This document shows, in pieces, positions 43,375 to 51,893 of a stretch of 64,000 bases of DNA. The DNA comes from Sphingomonas sp. S2M10. GTDB taxonomy: Bacteria > Pseudomonadota > Alphaproteobacteria > Sphingomonadales > Sphingomonadaceae. The notes under the pieces are model-generated. The model worked only from the letters and a program-made list of their open reading frames with translations, did no database searches and was not told where the DNA came from. The position numbers and the translations under genes were made by a program. Each line of letters opens with the position of its first letter. Within the stretch, counting starts at the first letter, position 1. The stretch covers positions 186,001-250,000 of the forward strand of contig NZ_JAAILI010000008.1 in NCBI RefSeq assembly GCF_012650175.1, given 5' to 3'.

Positions 43375-45049
43375 TGCGTGCCTCCTGCTCGCTGAGGGTG
43401 GCACGGAGCGCGTCGAGCGTCTCGAAGCGCGCCTGGGTGGTCTTGCCCAGCCACAGATAGCCGTCGCGGTGGATCGCCTCGGGACGGCCCGTGAAGAGGA
43501 GCACGGTGGTGCCCGCCTCGCGCAGCGCATCGAGCGCGGCGGCCAGGCGCTGCGGCGGGATCAGGTCGTACAGCGGGCCGAGCAACAGCACCTTGGGCCG
43601 CGCCAGCAGCGCATTGGCGAGCTTGAGCGCCATCAGCTCGCCGATCGACAGCGGATAGCCCGAGGCGGCGAGCGGAGTCTCCATCCCCTCGGGCAGCTGG
43701 CCGATGCGGACATCGAGCCCGACCAGCGCCAGCGCGTCGAGCACCCTGCCCGCCGGGATGCCGGCACCGGCCAGACCCAGATAGTCGCGGATGCTGATCT
43801 CGACGATCGTCGGGCGATCGAGCACGATCACATCCGAGCGCAGGCGATAGACGTCGAGCGCTTCCAGATCGACGCCGCCCACCATCACCAGCCCGCGATC
43901 GGGCTGGAGGTTGCGCTTGAGCAGCATCGCCAGGCGGGCGTCCATCGTCGGCGCCGCCGCCACGACCAGCTGCGCGCCGGCGGAAATGGTCAGGTCGATA
44001 CGGGCGTCGCCGGCCTCCACCTCGCGCAGCCGCACCTCGCCATTGCCGGGCGCTTCGCTGCTGCGCGTGGGGGCCTCGTGCGGGATGGCGTAGAGCAGCG
44101 AGACTTCCTCGGCCGCTGCGACCATGTCGTAAAAGGCGTCGAGATAGGTGCCGAGCTGGCCGAGACCGTAGAACACGCCCGACAGGATCAGCTCGGCCGC
44201 GACCAGCTGGCCGATCGACAGCTGCCCCTGCAGGATCAGCCAGCCGCCCATCGCCAGCAGCGCCGCGCTGGCGGTGGCGTAGAGCAGCAGATAGGCGCAG
44301 GTCTGGGTGAAGCTGAAGCGGAAATGGCGGCGATGCGCGGCGACATAGGCGGCGGTCATCGTCTCCGAGCCGTCCATCGCGAAATCGAGATGGCGGCTCG
44401 ACTTGTAGAAGCCGTTCGAGGTGCCCAGTCCTTCCAGCCAGCGCGCCGCATCATGCTTGGCATGGCTGAGCGCCACCGCCGAGCGGATCGCGCCGGGCGA
44501 CCAGAGCTGCCAGATCAGCCATACAAGCGCGATCAGGATCACGTTGAAGGCGAGGAAGAAGGGGTGGTAGAAGCTCGTCACCACCAGCCCCACCACCGAT
44601 TGGAGCAGGATGGTGAAGCCGCCGATGACGAGGCTCGGCACGCTCTTCTGCACCGTCATCAGGTCGAAATAGCGGTTGAACAGGTCGACCCGGCGGGCAT
44701 CGGCGAAGAAGGGGTTGCGGGCATGCACCGCGCGGATGGTGATCTCCGCCATGGTCCGCGCGAACAGCCGCCGCTCGAACAGCGCCATGATGTGGACGCG
44801 CAGGGCCGCAAGGATCACCACGATCAGCAGCAGCGTGAACAGCAACAGCGACAGCGTGATCAGCGGCGCCGGCAGCGCGATCTTGGCCACGCTGTTGATC
44901 AGCAGCTGGACCGAGATCGGCGTCGCCAGCGAGAGCAGGCTGATGGCGATGCCATAGACCATCGCCAGGCGCAGATAGCCGCCATCGGGCCCGATCACCT
45001 CGTTCAGCCAGCCGCGCACCTGCGCCCAGCCGATCCTCTGTTTCGCCAT
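43358..45049 (-). CDS. ABC exporter-like protein with degenerate nucleotide-binding domain
   Basis: 563 residues from ATG 45049 (GGTGGAG upstream). Residues 25-310 form a six-helix exporter domain. Residues 335-563 keep the length and order of an ABC ATPase, but the motifs have decayed: the Walker A place reads VVAAAPTMDARLAML (no GxxGxGKS, about 362-376), the Q-loop region reads VIVLDRPTIVEISIRDYL, the signature reads PLSIGELMALKLANALLARP instead of LSGGQ, Walker B reads VLLLGPLYDL (no Asp-Glu), and the H-loop reads LLFTGRPEAI (no His). It cannot be expected to hydrolyse ATP. HlyD and TolC genes follow directly, as in type 1 secretion. Confidence 0.87.
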   Translation of the reverse strand: MAKQRIGWAQVRGWLNEVIGPDGGYLRLAMVYGIAISLLSLATPISVQLLINSVAKIALPAPLITLSLLLFTLLLIVVILAALRVHIMALFERRLFARTMAEITIRAVHARNPFFADARRVDLFNRYFDLMTVQKSVPSLVIGGFTILLQSVVGLVVTSFYHPFFLAFNVILIALVWLIWQLWSPGAIRSAVALSHAKHDAARWLEGLGTSNGFYKSSRHLDFAMDGSETMTAAYVAAHRRHFRFSFTQTCAYLLLYATASAALLAMGGWLILQGQLSIGQLVAAELILSGVFYGLGQLGTYLDAFYDMVAAAEEVSLLYAIPHEAPTRSSEAPGNGEVRLREVEAGDARIDLTISAGAQLVVAAAPTMDARLAMLLKRNLQPDRGLVMVGGVDLEALDVYRLRSDVIVLDRPTIVEISIRDYLGLAGAGIPAGRVLDALALVGLDVRIGQLPEGMETPLAASGYPLSIGELMALKLANALLARPKVLLLGPLYDLIPPQRLAAALDALREAGTTVLLFTGRPEAIHRDGYLWLGKTTQARFETLDALRATLSEQEARNAFPA

Positions 45050-45122
45050 CGCTCCACCATCTCCCTTCACGATCGATGACGTGCGTGCGGGAAGCCATAA
45101 GAACAATGGCTACTCAGCTATA

Positions 45123-46067
45123 TCACCGATAGGAAATACCTATATCCTCGACACAGGCAACCAGCTCCTCCGCCAGTCTCTTATAGGCCGGTGCCCGACC
45201 GACCCCGCTGCGCCACAGCAAGCCGAGTTCGCGATAGTGTCGCCCGCTTCGAAAGGGCCGTGAGACCACGTCGTCCCCCGGCCGGATCTCCTGACGCACA
45301 TATAGCTCGGGGAGTACCGCCAACCCCATGCCCATGCCTGCCATCTGCCGGATCGCATCGAGGCTGGTGCCCTCATATTCCGCGCGCACCCGGGCGCCCG
45401 CTTCCTCGGCGATGGCAATGGTCTGCTCGGCCAGGCGATAGCCGCGCTGAAGCGTGAGCAGATCCTGCCCGGCCAGATCCTCGGTGCCGATCGCCGTGCG
45501 CGCCGCCAGCGGATGGTCTGCCGCCATGGCGAGATGGAGCGGTTCGCGGAACAGCCGTTCGGCGTGCGTGCCGGGCGCCTGCAACGGCAACTGCGCCAGG
45601 ATCACGTCGTGCGTGCCTGCCGCCAATCCCTCCACCAGCTGGGCCGGCGGAGTCTCGCGCACATGAACGCGCAGGTCATGAAACTGCTGGTGCAGCCGCG
45701 CGACGAGGCGCGGGAGCAGATAAGCGCCGATCGTCGGCGTTACGCCAAGGCGGATGGTGCCGAGCAGAGCGGTATCGCCCCCGCCGGCCAGCTCGCCGAG
45801 ATCGCGGACCTCCAGCAGGATACGCTGCGCACGCACTGCGACTTCGCGCCCCAGCGGCGTGAGGAAGGCGCGCGCGCCGCGCTCGACCAGCGGCGCGCCA
45901 ATGGCGTCTTCCAGCTGGCGGATCGCCTGGGAAAGCGATGGCTGGCTGATGCCGCAGCGGGCCGCAGCGCGGGTGAAGCTGCCTTCTCCGCCCAGCGTCA
46001 CCAAATAGCGCAGCTGGCGCAGCGTGACCTGCTTCTCGAAGTCCAGGGGCGGCGGAGTCGCGATCAT
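45123..46067 (-). CDS. LysR family transcriptional regulator
   Basis: 314 residues from ATG 46067. The helix-turn-helix is VTLRQLRYLVTLGGEGSFTRAAARCGISQPSLSQAIRQLEDAIGAPLVERG; the co-inducer domain (GTIRLGVTPTIGAYLLPRLVARLHQQF) follows. It has the OxyR-like spacing but no redox cysteine pair, so peroxide sensing is unlikely. It lies 73 bp upstream of the ABC-like exporter operon on the same strand and may control it, and is divergent from the EAL gene across 146 bp of AT-rich DNA. Confidence 0.88.
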   Translation of the reverse strand: MIATPPPLDFEKQVTLRQLRYLVTLGGEGSFTRAAARCGISQPSLSQAIRQLEDAIGAPLVERGARAFLTPLGREVAVRAQRILLEVRDLGELAGGGDTALLGTIRLGVTPTIGAYLLPRLVARLHQQFHDLRVHVRETPPAQLVEGLAAGTHDVILAQLPLQAPGTHAERLFREPLHLAMAADHPLAARTAIGTEDLAGQDLLTLQRGYRLAEQTIAIAEEAGARVRAEYEGTSLDAIRQMAGMGMGLAVLPELYVRQEIRPGDDVVSRPFRSGRHYRELGLLWRSGVGRAPAYKRLAEELVACVEDIGISYR

Positions 46068-46213
46068 CGGCTCGCCTGATGGCGAAGATCCACCGCCGCT
46101 GTCACTATGCTGTTTACCGGAATTGCCACAAACCTGCACTCGCACGCAATAATATGTTGGGAATCAAGTAGGTATTTCAACGCATATTTGGTTTGTGTTA
46201 GCGATATCGGTCT

Positions 46214-46981
46214 ATGGACGGTCGTATGGAAATGCGGAAGATCTGCCAGGGGTGCCGTGACGGCACCGATTTCGACATCCCGTTCGCGATGGCGTTCCAG
46301 CCGATCGTCGATACCGAGACCGGCACGCCCTTCGCCTATGAGGCGCTGGTTCGCGGCGTAGACGGATCGGGTGCGTTCGGCGTGCTGTCGCAGGTTACCG
46401 ACGAGAACCGCTATGCCTTCGACCAGGCCTGTCGGGTCAAGGCGATCGAAACGGCGATGGCCGCCGGCCTGATGGACAGCGGCGCCTGCCTGTCGATCAA
46501 CTTCCTGCCCAACGCGGTCTATTCGCCGGTCGCCTGCATCCAGCTGACGCTGCAGACCGCCCGCGCCGTGGCGATGCCGCTCGACCGCCTCATCTTCGAA
46601 TTCACCGAGAACCAGCTGATCGCGGATCCCGATCATGTCGCCAACATCATCGATTCCTACAAGCAGATCGGCTTCAAGGTCGCGGTCGACGATTTCGGCG
46701 CGGGGCATTCGGGGCTCGACCTGTTCGCCCGCTTTGCGCCCGACGAAGTGAAGCTCGACATGGCCTTGGTCCGCGGCATCGACCGCGAGCCGCGCCGCCA
46801 GGCGATCGTCCGCGCGATGGTCGGCATGTGCAGGGAACTCGACACGCTGCTCATCGCCGAAGGAATCGAGACTGCCGAGGAAGCAGCCGTGCTGCGCGAC
46901 CTCGGCGTGCGCTACCACCAGGGCTATTGGTATGCCCGGCCGGCACTCGGCGTGCTGCCCGCGATCACCCCGGGGGCCTAG
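46214..46981 (+). CDS. stand-alone EAL domain c-di-GMP phosphodiesterase
   Basis: 255 residues that are almost wholly an EAL domain. Catalytic and metal residues are present: FAYEALVRG, LSINFLPNAVYSP, IFEFTENQ, VAVDDFGAGHSG, VKLDMALVRGI, IAEGIET and YHQGYWYARPA. The N-terminus has a C-x-x-C pair (KICQGCRDG) that could bind metal or sense redox. It should degrade c-di-GMP to pGpG in the cytoplasm. No GGDEF or sensor domain is attached. The start is uncertain (46214, 46226 or 46232). Confidence 0.9.
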   Translation: MDGRMEMRKICQGCRDGTDFDIPFAMAFQPIVDTETGTPFAYEALVRGVDGSGAFGVLSQVTDENRYAFDQACRVKAIETAMAAGLMDSGACLSINFLPNAVYSPVACIQLTLQTARAVAMPLDRLIFEFTENQLIADPDHVANIIDSYKQIGFKVAVDDFGAGHSGLDLFARFAPDEVKLDMALVRGIDREPRRQAIVRAMVGMCRELDTLLIAEGIETAEEAAVLRDLGVRYHQGYWYARPALGVLPAITPGA

Positions 46982-47055
46982 TCCTGCCGCGACTTGGCCT
47001 ATAGAGGAACGGTGAAGCCCGATGCCGGGCGCCCATTTCTCTGCAGGCAGGATCC

Positions 47056-48579
47056 ATGACCGTCCTCATCAAGGAAGCCGATCTGATCGAGAGCGTCGCC
47101 GACGCGCTCCAGTACATCTCCTACTACCACCCGATGGATTATATCCGCGCGCTGGGCGACGCGTATGCGGCCGAGCAGGGCCCCGCCGCGAAGGACGCCA
47201 TCGCCCAGATCCTGACCAACAGCCGGATGTGCGCCGAGGGGCATCGCCCGATCTGCCAGGACACCGGCATCGTGACGGTCTTCATCCAGTGGGGCCAGAA
47301 GTGCGTGCTGGACAGCGAGCGCTCGCTGCAGGACGTGGTCGATGAAGGCGTCCGCCGCGCGTACCTGCACCCCGAGAACCGCCTGCGCGCCTCGATCCTG
47401 CGCGATCCGGCGTTCAGCCGCGTCAATACCAAGGACAATACCCCTTGCGTGCTCAACGTCGAGATGGTCCCGGGCGACCATGTCCATGTCGAGCTCGCGG
47501 CCAAGGGCGGCGGCTCGGAGAACAAGTCGAAGTTCGCGATGCTCAACCCGAGCGATTCGATCGTCGACTGGGTGCTGGAGATGGTCCCGAAGATGGGCGC
47601 CGGCTGGTGCCCCCCGGGCATGCTCGGCATCGGCATCGGAGGCACCGCCGAGAAGGCGGTGACGCTCGCCAAGAAGTCGCTGATGGGCGACATCGACATG
47701 GCCCAGCTCAAGCAGCGCGGGCCCCAGAACGATATCGAACGACTCCGCATCGAGATCTTCGACAAGGTCAACGCGCTCGGCATCGGCGCGCAGGGCCTGG
47801 GCGGACTGGCGACGATCCTCGACGTGAAGATCCTCGACTATCCGACCCACGCCGCCTCCAAGCCGATCGCGATGATTCCCAATTGCGCCGCCACCCGCCA
47901 TGCGCATTTCAGCCTCGACGGCAGCGGCCCGGTCTATCTCGACCCGCCCAGCCTCGACGAATGGCCGAAGGTGGAATGGACGCCGTCGAAGGAATCGATC
48001 CGCGTCGATCTCGACACGCTGACCCCCGAGGTGGTGGCGAGCTGGAAGCCGGGCGACCGGCTGCTGCTCAACGGCAAGATGCTCACCGGTCGCGACGCCG
48101 CGCACAAGCGCATCCAGGACATGCTGTCGCGCGGCGAGGAGCTGCCGGTCGATTTCAAGGGCCGGGTGATCTATTATGTGGGCCCGGTCGATCCGGTACG
48201 CGACGAGGTGGTCGGCCCCGCCGGCCCTACCACCGCGACCCGCATGGACAAGTTCACCGAGATGATGCTGGCGCAGTCCGGGCTGATCGCGATGGTCGGC
48301 AAGGCCGAGCGCGGTCCGGTGGCGATCGAGGCGATCCGCAACCACAAGGCCGCCTATCTGATGGCGGTGGGCGGGGCGGCCTATCTCGTCGCCCGCGCGA
48401 TCAAGGGCGCGCGCGTCGTCGGCTTCGAGGATCTCGGCATGGAAGCGATCTACGAGTTCGACGTGAAGGACATGCCGGTCACCGTCGCCGTCGATGCGAC
48501 CGGTGAGAGCGTCCACCACACCGGCCCGCTGGTGTGGCGCGAGAAGATCGCCCGCGAGAAGCTGCTCCAGTCGGCCTGA
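47056..48579 (+). CDS. fumA: fumarate hydratase, class I (iron-sulfur)
   Basis: 507 residues. Class I fumarases dehydrate malate in the TCA cycle with a [4Fe-4S] cluster bound by three cysteines, which fit Cys67 (PICQDTGIV), Cys185 (GWCPPGMLGIGIGG) and Cys277 (IPNCAATRHAHF). Other family marks are KGGGSENKSKF, MLTGRDAAHKR and GPAGPTTATRMDKF. The N-terminal alpha and C-terminal beta parts are fused, as in E. coli FumA/FumB. A GGCAGGA ribosome site precedes the ATG. The DoxX-like gene follows 4 bp after the stop. Confidence 0.95.
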   Translation: MTVLIKEADLIESVADALQYISYYHPMDYIRALGDAYAAEQGPAAKDAIAQILTNSRMCAEGHRPICQDTGIVTVFIQWGQKCVLDSERSLQDVVDEGVRRAYLHPENRLRASILRDPAFSRVNTKDNTPCVLNVEMVPGDHVHVELAAKGGGSENKSKFAMLNPSDSIVDWVLEMVPKMGAGWCPPGMLGIGIGGTAEKAVTLAKKSLMGDIDMAQLKQRGPQNDIERLRIEIFDKVNALGIGAQGLGGLATILDVKILDYPTHAASKPIAMIPNCAATRHAHFSLDGSGPVYLDPPSLDEWPKVEWTPSKESIRVDLDTLTPEVVASWKPGDRLLLNGKMLTGRDAAHKRIQDMLSRGEELPVDFKGRVIYYVGPVDPVRDEVVGPAGPTTATRMDKFTEMMLAQSGLIAMVGKAERGPVAIEAIRNHKAAYLMAVGGAAYLVARAIKGARVVGFEDLGMEAIYEFDVKDMPVTVAVDATGESVHHTGPLVWREKIAREKLLQSA

Positions 48580-48583
48580 TGCC

Positions 48584-48973
48584 ATGGGCACGCCCGCCGA
48601 GACGCCGTGGCGCCGCCGCGCGCGCATCGTGCTGGCGTGCCTGTATCTCCTGGCGGGCGTGCTGCACCTCCTGTTGCCGCGCCCGTTCCTGCACATCACG
48701 CCCGCCTGGGTGCCCTACCCCGGGCTGGTGATCGCAGGCACCGGGCTGTGCGAGATCGCCGGCGCCCTCGCGCTGTTGAGCGTGCGCCTGCGCAGGCTTG
48801 CCGGCGTTATGCTCGCGCTTTACGCGCTCTGCGTGTTCCCGGCGAACCTCCAGCATGCGGTGCAGGACCTCTCGACCGGCACCGGGCTCGGCTGGGCCTA
48901 TCATGCCCCGCGGCTGTTCGTGCAGCCGCTGCTCTGCTGGTGGGCGCTATGGGCCGGCGGCATGCGGCGTTAG
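48584..48973 (+). CDS. DoxX-like membrane protein
   Basis: 129 residues with four hydrophobic segments: ARIVLACLYLLAGVLHLLLP, YPGLVIAGTGLCEIAGALALL, LAGVMLALYALCVFPANLQHAV and LFVQPLLCWWALWAG. The GVLHLLLPRPFLHITPAWVPYP segment is typical of DoxX/DoxD-like subfamily members. It directly follows the fumarase stop, so the two are co-transcribed. Function not established. Confidence 0.75.
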   Translation: MGTPAETPWRRRARIVLACLYLLAGVLHLLLPRPFLHITPAWVPYPGLVIAGTGLCEIAGALALLSVRLRRLAGVMLALYALCVFPANLQHAVQDLSTGTGLGWAYHAPRLFVQPLLCWWALWAGGMRR

Positions 48974-49000
48974 CCCGCCTGCCGACGATCCTCGACCGGC

Positions 49001-49675
49001 TCAGCGCCCGAAGCGGTGGACCAGCCGGATCCCGAGATTGTCGATACCCGGGTTCTGCTCGGAGAAGAGCTGGCGGTGGCTGTAATGCTCCCATGCCAAT
49101 TCCACCGCCCATTTGCGATCCAGCCGAATGCCGATCGACGCATTCGGGTTGAACAATATCGTCGATCCGAAGGAGGTGCGCCGGATATAGATCGCATAGC
49201 GTCGCTGGGCCTCGCCCGGCGACAGGCCCGGCTGGAACGGATCCGGCGTGAACCGGTAGCCGTCGATCACGGTCACCCCGATGCCGCCCTGCACATAGAT
49301 CCGGTTCCGCAGGAAATGCTGGCGCCACTCCGCGCCCAGGCTGGCGAAGCTGGTGCGCCCATCGGTATTGACCTGCAGCTTCCCCGTCAGCCGGGGTTTG
49401 AGCAGGACCCGCAGCGGCCGGCTGCGATAGACGATCTGCACATCGGTGGTGCCATCTTCTTCCATTCCATCATAGACATACCCCGGCGGCAGTTCCGGCA
49501 AATCGAAGCTCAGCCGGCTGCCGAGCGGATGAAAGTTCGCGCCGTGCCGGAACACGCCGACCGCAATCTCGGCGCGCTGCACGGGTGACGTGTTGTCGCC
49601 CGCCACCTGCGCCGTCGCCGTGCCCGAGACGAGCGCCAACCCTGCGCCAAAAGCGCAACCTCTCCAGCCGATCAT
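49001..49675 (-). CDS. acyloxyacyl hydrolase, PagL-type lipid A 3-O-deacylase
   Basis: 224 residues with signal peptide (MIGWRGCAFGAGLALVSGTATAQ). The body is an eight-stranded outer-membrane barrel pattern. Near the C-terminus WAVELAWEHYSHRQLFSEQNPGIDNLGIRLVHRF contains the catalytic His-Ser pair and the NPGIDNLG motif of PagL, which removes the 3-O-linked acyl chain from lipid A. It ends in an aromatic-rich strand. It is convergent with the DoxX-like gene, 27 bp away. Confidence 0.8.
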   Translation of the reverse strand: MIGWRGCAFGAGLALVSGTATAQVAGDNTSPVQRAEIAVGVFRHGANFHPLGSRLSFDLPELPPGYVYDGMEEDGTTDVQIVYRSRPLRVLLKPRLTGKLQVNTDGRTSFASLGAEWRQHFLRNRIYVQGGIGVTVIDGYRFTPDPFQPGLSPGEAQRRYAIYIRRTSFGSTILFNPNASIGIRLDRKWAVELAWEHYSHRQLFSEQNPGIDNLGIRLVHRFGR

Positions 49676-49760
49676 ATGGGTTCTCCCAAGGACGCGCGAC
49701 TATCCCCCAGCCGCTGATATCGTGTAAGATAGCAAAATCTTTTCGTCAAACAGAAAGATC

Positions 49761-50390
49761 ATGATGCAAAACAGTGATTGGCTGCCGCATCGCAAGGCCA
49801 GGCTCTGCCGTGCGGTCGGCGCGATCTTCGTGCTAGCGGCGATGGTGATGGCCATCGTCATCGCCGTGGCGGGCCTGTCCCCCGGCGCGTCGCCGGTCTG
49901 TGACATCGAGGCGGGCTGCGTCTGGCGCAACCAGCCTTCCATCCTGCTGGATCAGGACGTACGCGGCATCGTTCTCGCCAGCCCGGCGGGGCTGAAGACC
50001 TTCGAAGCCTATGTCGCCCGTCCGGATGTGCGGCTGGGGCTCGCCGCGGTGGAGATGATCAACCTGGGGCCGTTCGCCTTCGTGATGCTGGGCGTGGGGC
50101 TCGCCTTGCGGCGCCTTGGCGGGCGCGGATCGGTCGCGCTCCCCAAGGCACTGCGCTGGCTGCGTCTTTCCTCGATCGCCGCGATCTTGTGGGCACTGAT
50201 GAGCCCGCTCTACGATTGCCTGCTGGCAACCCTGCTCTCGCCGGGTACGCCGAACGGCGCGACCGTGGAGTGGTTCATCTATCTCGACAAGATCGGCGCC
50301 GGCCTGCTGCTGGCACTCGCCGCCTATACCGCGATCTGGGCGGTGGAGGCCGGCCTGGAGGCACGCCGCGACCTGGACGGCTTCATCTGA
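49761..50390 (+). CDS. DUF2975-like membrane protein
   Basis: 209 residues with four transmembrane segments: AVGAIFVLAAMVMAIVIAVAG, AAVEMINLGPFAFVMLGVGLAL, LRLSSIAAILWALMSPLYDCLL and GAGLLLALAAYTAIWAVEAGL. A cysteine pair (CDIEAGC) lies in the first extracytoplasmic loop. Membrane proteins of this kind often pair with a small Cro/CI-type regulator, as here, where the stop overlaps the regulator's ATG by 1 nt. Function unknown. Confidence 0.7.
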   Translation: MMQNSDWLPHRKARLCRAVGAIFVLAAMVMAIVIAVAGLSPGASPVCDIEAGCVWRNQPSILLDQDVRGIVLASPAGLKTFEAYVARPDVRLGLAAVEMINLGPFAFVMLGVGLALRRLGGRGSVALPKALRWLRLSSIAAILWALMSPLYDCLLATLLSPGTPNGATVEWFIYLDKIGAGLLLALAAYTAIWAVEAGLEARRDLDGFI

Positions 50391-50626
50391 TGCCGATCAT
50401 CGTCAACCTAGACGTCATGCTCGCCCGCCGTAAGGTCCGCTCGAAGGAACTGGCCGAGGCGATCGGCATCACCGAAAGCAACCTGTCGTTGCTCAAGTCA
50501 GGGCGCGTGAAGGGCGTGCGCTTCGCGACGCTCGCGGCGATCTGCCGCTATCTCGACTGCACGCCGGGCGATCTGCTCGCCTATGAATTCTCGGACGACG
50601 ATCTGCAGGCCGAATCCGGCGCGTGA
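50390..50626 (+). CDS. YozG-type XRE family transcriptional regulator
   Basis: 78 residues: MPIIVNLDVMLARRKVRSKELAEAIGITESNLSLLKSGRVKGVRFATLAAICRYLDCTPGDLLAYE is a compact Cro/CI helix-turn-helix. It has no ligand domain. It is coupled to the upstream membrane protein gene (TGATG) and probably regulates that pair. Confidence 0.88.
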   Translation: MPIIVNLDVMLARRKVRSKELAEAIGITESNLSLLKSGRVKGVRFATLAAICRYLDCTPGDLLAYEFSDDDLQAESGA

Positions 50627-50633
50627 CCCCGGT

Positions 50634-51134
50634 CTATTCGGGCAGGATCCGCACCCGGCGCTTGCCCCAATAGCTGAGGTCGATCGAGAAATGGACCGGC
50701 GCATCCTTGCGGATGAGGATCATCTGATCGCCGCGCCCACCCTCGCCCGTGTAGCGGAAGGACCAACCCTGTCGCTTCAGCGCGTCGCCCACCTTCAGCA
50801 CGGCCGACTGGTCTCGATCGTGCCACAAGGTGATCTGGCGAAAGCCGCCGCTGCCGTCGCCGCCCAGCAGGTCCAGCGCTGCTTCATAGGGTCCTTCGCC
50901 CAGCAGCATTACGCCGGAGCGGCGGCAGCGCAGATGCCCGCCGTCCATCTGCAGGCAATTCTCGAAGCCCGAGCGCCGCGCATCGGCCAGACTGCCGCTC
51001 ACCGGGAGCCCGGCATAGGCGATGGACGGCGGCGGCGGCGTGGGAGGATCCGAGCGGCAGCCCGTCCCCAGCAGCGCGATCGCAAGCGCAGCCGCGGGCC
51101 AAACGCCCCGATGCCAATGTTCCGACTTAGCCAA
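50634..51134 (-). CDS. hypothetical lipoprotein
   Basis: 166 residues with a lipobox LLGTGC at about residue 26, then a Pro-rich spacer (DPPTPPPP). Three further cysteines (NCLQMDG, LRCRRSG) may form a disulfide. No known domain. The start is a TTG (51134) with a poor, too-close ribosome site and a run of ten G upstream. It is convergent with the XRE gene (7 bp). Confidence 0.6.
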   Translation of the reverse strand: MAKSEHWHRGVWPAAALAIALLGTGCRSDPPTPPPPSIAYAGLPVSGSLADARRSGFENCLQMDGGHLRCRRSGVMLLGEGPYEAALDLLGGDGSGGFRQITLWHDRDQSAVLKVGDALKRQGWSFRYTGEGGRGDQMILIRKDAPVHFSIDLSYWGKRRVRILPE

Positions 51135-51140
51135 GCTCCG

Positions 51141-51150
51141 CCCCCCCCCC
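51141..51150. repeat. homopolymer C10/G10 tract
   Basis: Ten consecutive C on the plus strand lie between the TetR gene stop and the lipoprotein start, reading as G10 just ahead of the lipoprotein TTG. Tracts of this length can slip during replication. Confidence 0.8.
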
Positions 51151-51161
51151 TTTTGCAGAGC

Positions 51162-51803
51162 TTATGCGCGGGATTGCTCCGGCGCAAACGCGCGCAGAAA
51201 CAGATCGACGATGTAATCCGTCTCCTCGTCGATCTCGTCATCGCCGAACTGATGCCCCAGCATCGCCCGCTGCTGCGACCCCATGCACAGGCTGGTCAGG
51301 GCGAAGGCGGCCTTCAACGGATCGGAGGTGCGCAGCTGCCCCTTGTGCATCGCATCCTGCAAATGCGCCGCCAGCAGCTCGCGCGTCCGCTGGGGACCGC
51401 GGCGAAAGAAGATCTCGCCCATTTCCGGCGAGCGCTCCACCTCGGCATGGATCACGCGGTGCAGCTGAATCGCTTCGCGGGAGGTGACCTTGCGCAACAG
51501 GCTGCGGATGAACGCGCATAGCGTCGCCTGGAGATTGTCCGACGGCACCAGCAGCTGCATCACCTGCTCGCGGTACTCGCGTGTCGCCTCATCGACACAG
51601 GCGTCGAACAGCTCTTCCTTGGAGGCGAAATAGCTCCACAACGTGCCCTTGGAGCCGCCAAGTTCCGCTGCGATCGCCGACATGGAAACGCCAGCATAGC
51701 CCTGGTCCATGAAGTGACGCTTGGCGATGGCGAGAATGGCGGCGCGCCGATCCTGCTTCCGCGCCTCGCGCTTGCCCAGGCATTTGGGAGTTACAATTTC
51801 CAT
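51162..51803 (-). CDS. TetR/AcrR family transcriptional regulator
   Basis: 213 residues. Helix-turn-helix RRAAILAIAKRHFMDQGYAGVSMSAIAAELGGSKGTLWSYFASKEELF, then an all-helical ligand domain of the AcrR-C type. It is divergent from the efflux operon and most likely represses it via the two operators in between. Its promoter's -10 box (TATAGT, 51815-51810) is only about 6 nt from the ATG, so the mRNA may be nearly leaderless. Confidence 0.92.
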   Translation of the reverse strand: MEIVTPKCLGKREARKQDRRAAILAIAKRHFMDQGYAGVSMSAIAAELGGSKGTLWSYFASKEELFDACVDEATREYREQVMQLLVPSDNLQATLCAFIRSLLRKVTSREAIQLHRVIHAEVERSPEMGEIFFRRGPQRTRELLAAHLQDAMHKGQLRTSDPLKAAFALTSLCMGSQQRAMLGHQFGDDEIDEETDYIVDLFLRAFAPEQSRA

Positions 51804-51806
51804 AAC

Positions 51807-51880
51807 CGTACTATAGGGTACGATTTTCTATTGACAAGAGCGGAACCGCTCTCCATTTGGAACGCGTACCCAATAGTACG
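51807..51880. promoter_or_regulatory. paired TetR operators and divergent promoters
   Basis: CGTACTATAGGGTACG (51807-51822) and CGTACCCAATAGTACG (51865-51880) are the same 16-bp site in opposite orientation with one base different. Midway between them is a 16-bp palindrome AGAGCGGAACCGCTCT (51837-51852). The tetR -35 TTGTCA (51836-51831) and -10 TATAGT overlap the left site. A perfect TTGACA for the efflux side lies at 51831-51836. Confidence 0.75.
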
Positions 51881-51893
51881 GTTTTTCCTGTCC

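Noticed and set aside
45123..46067. LysR protein considered as OxyR
   Set aside because: The redox cysteine pair of OxyR is missing and no catalase or peroxidase gene is adjacent.
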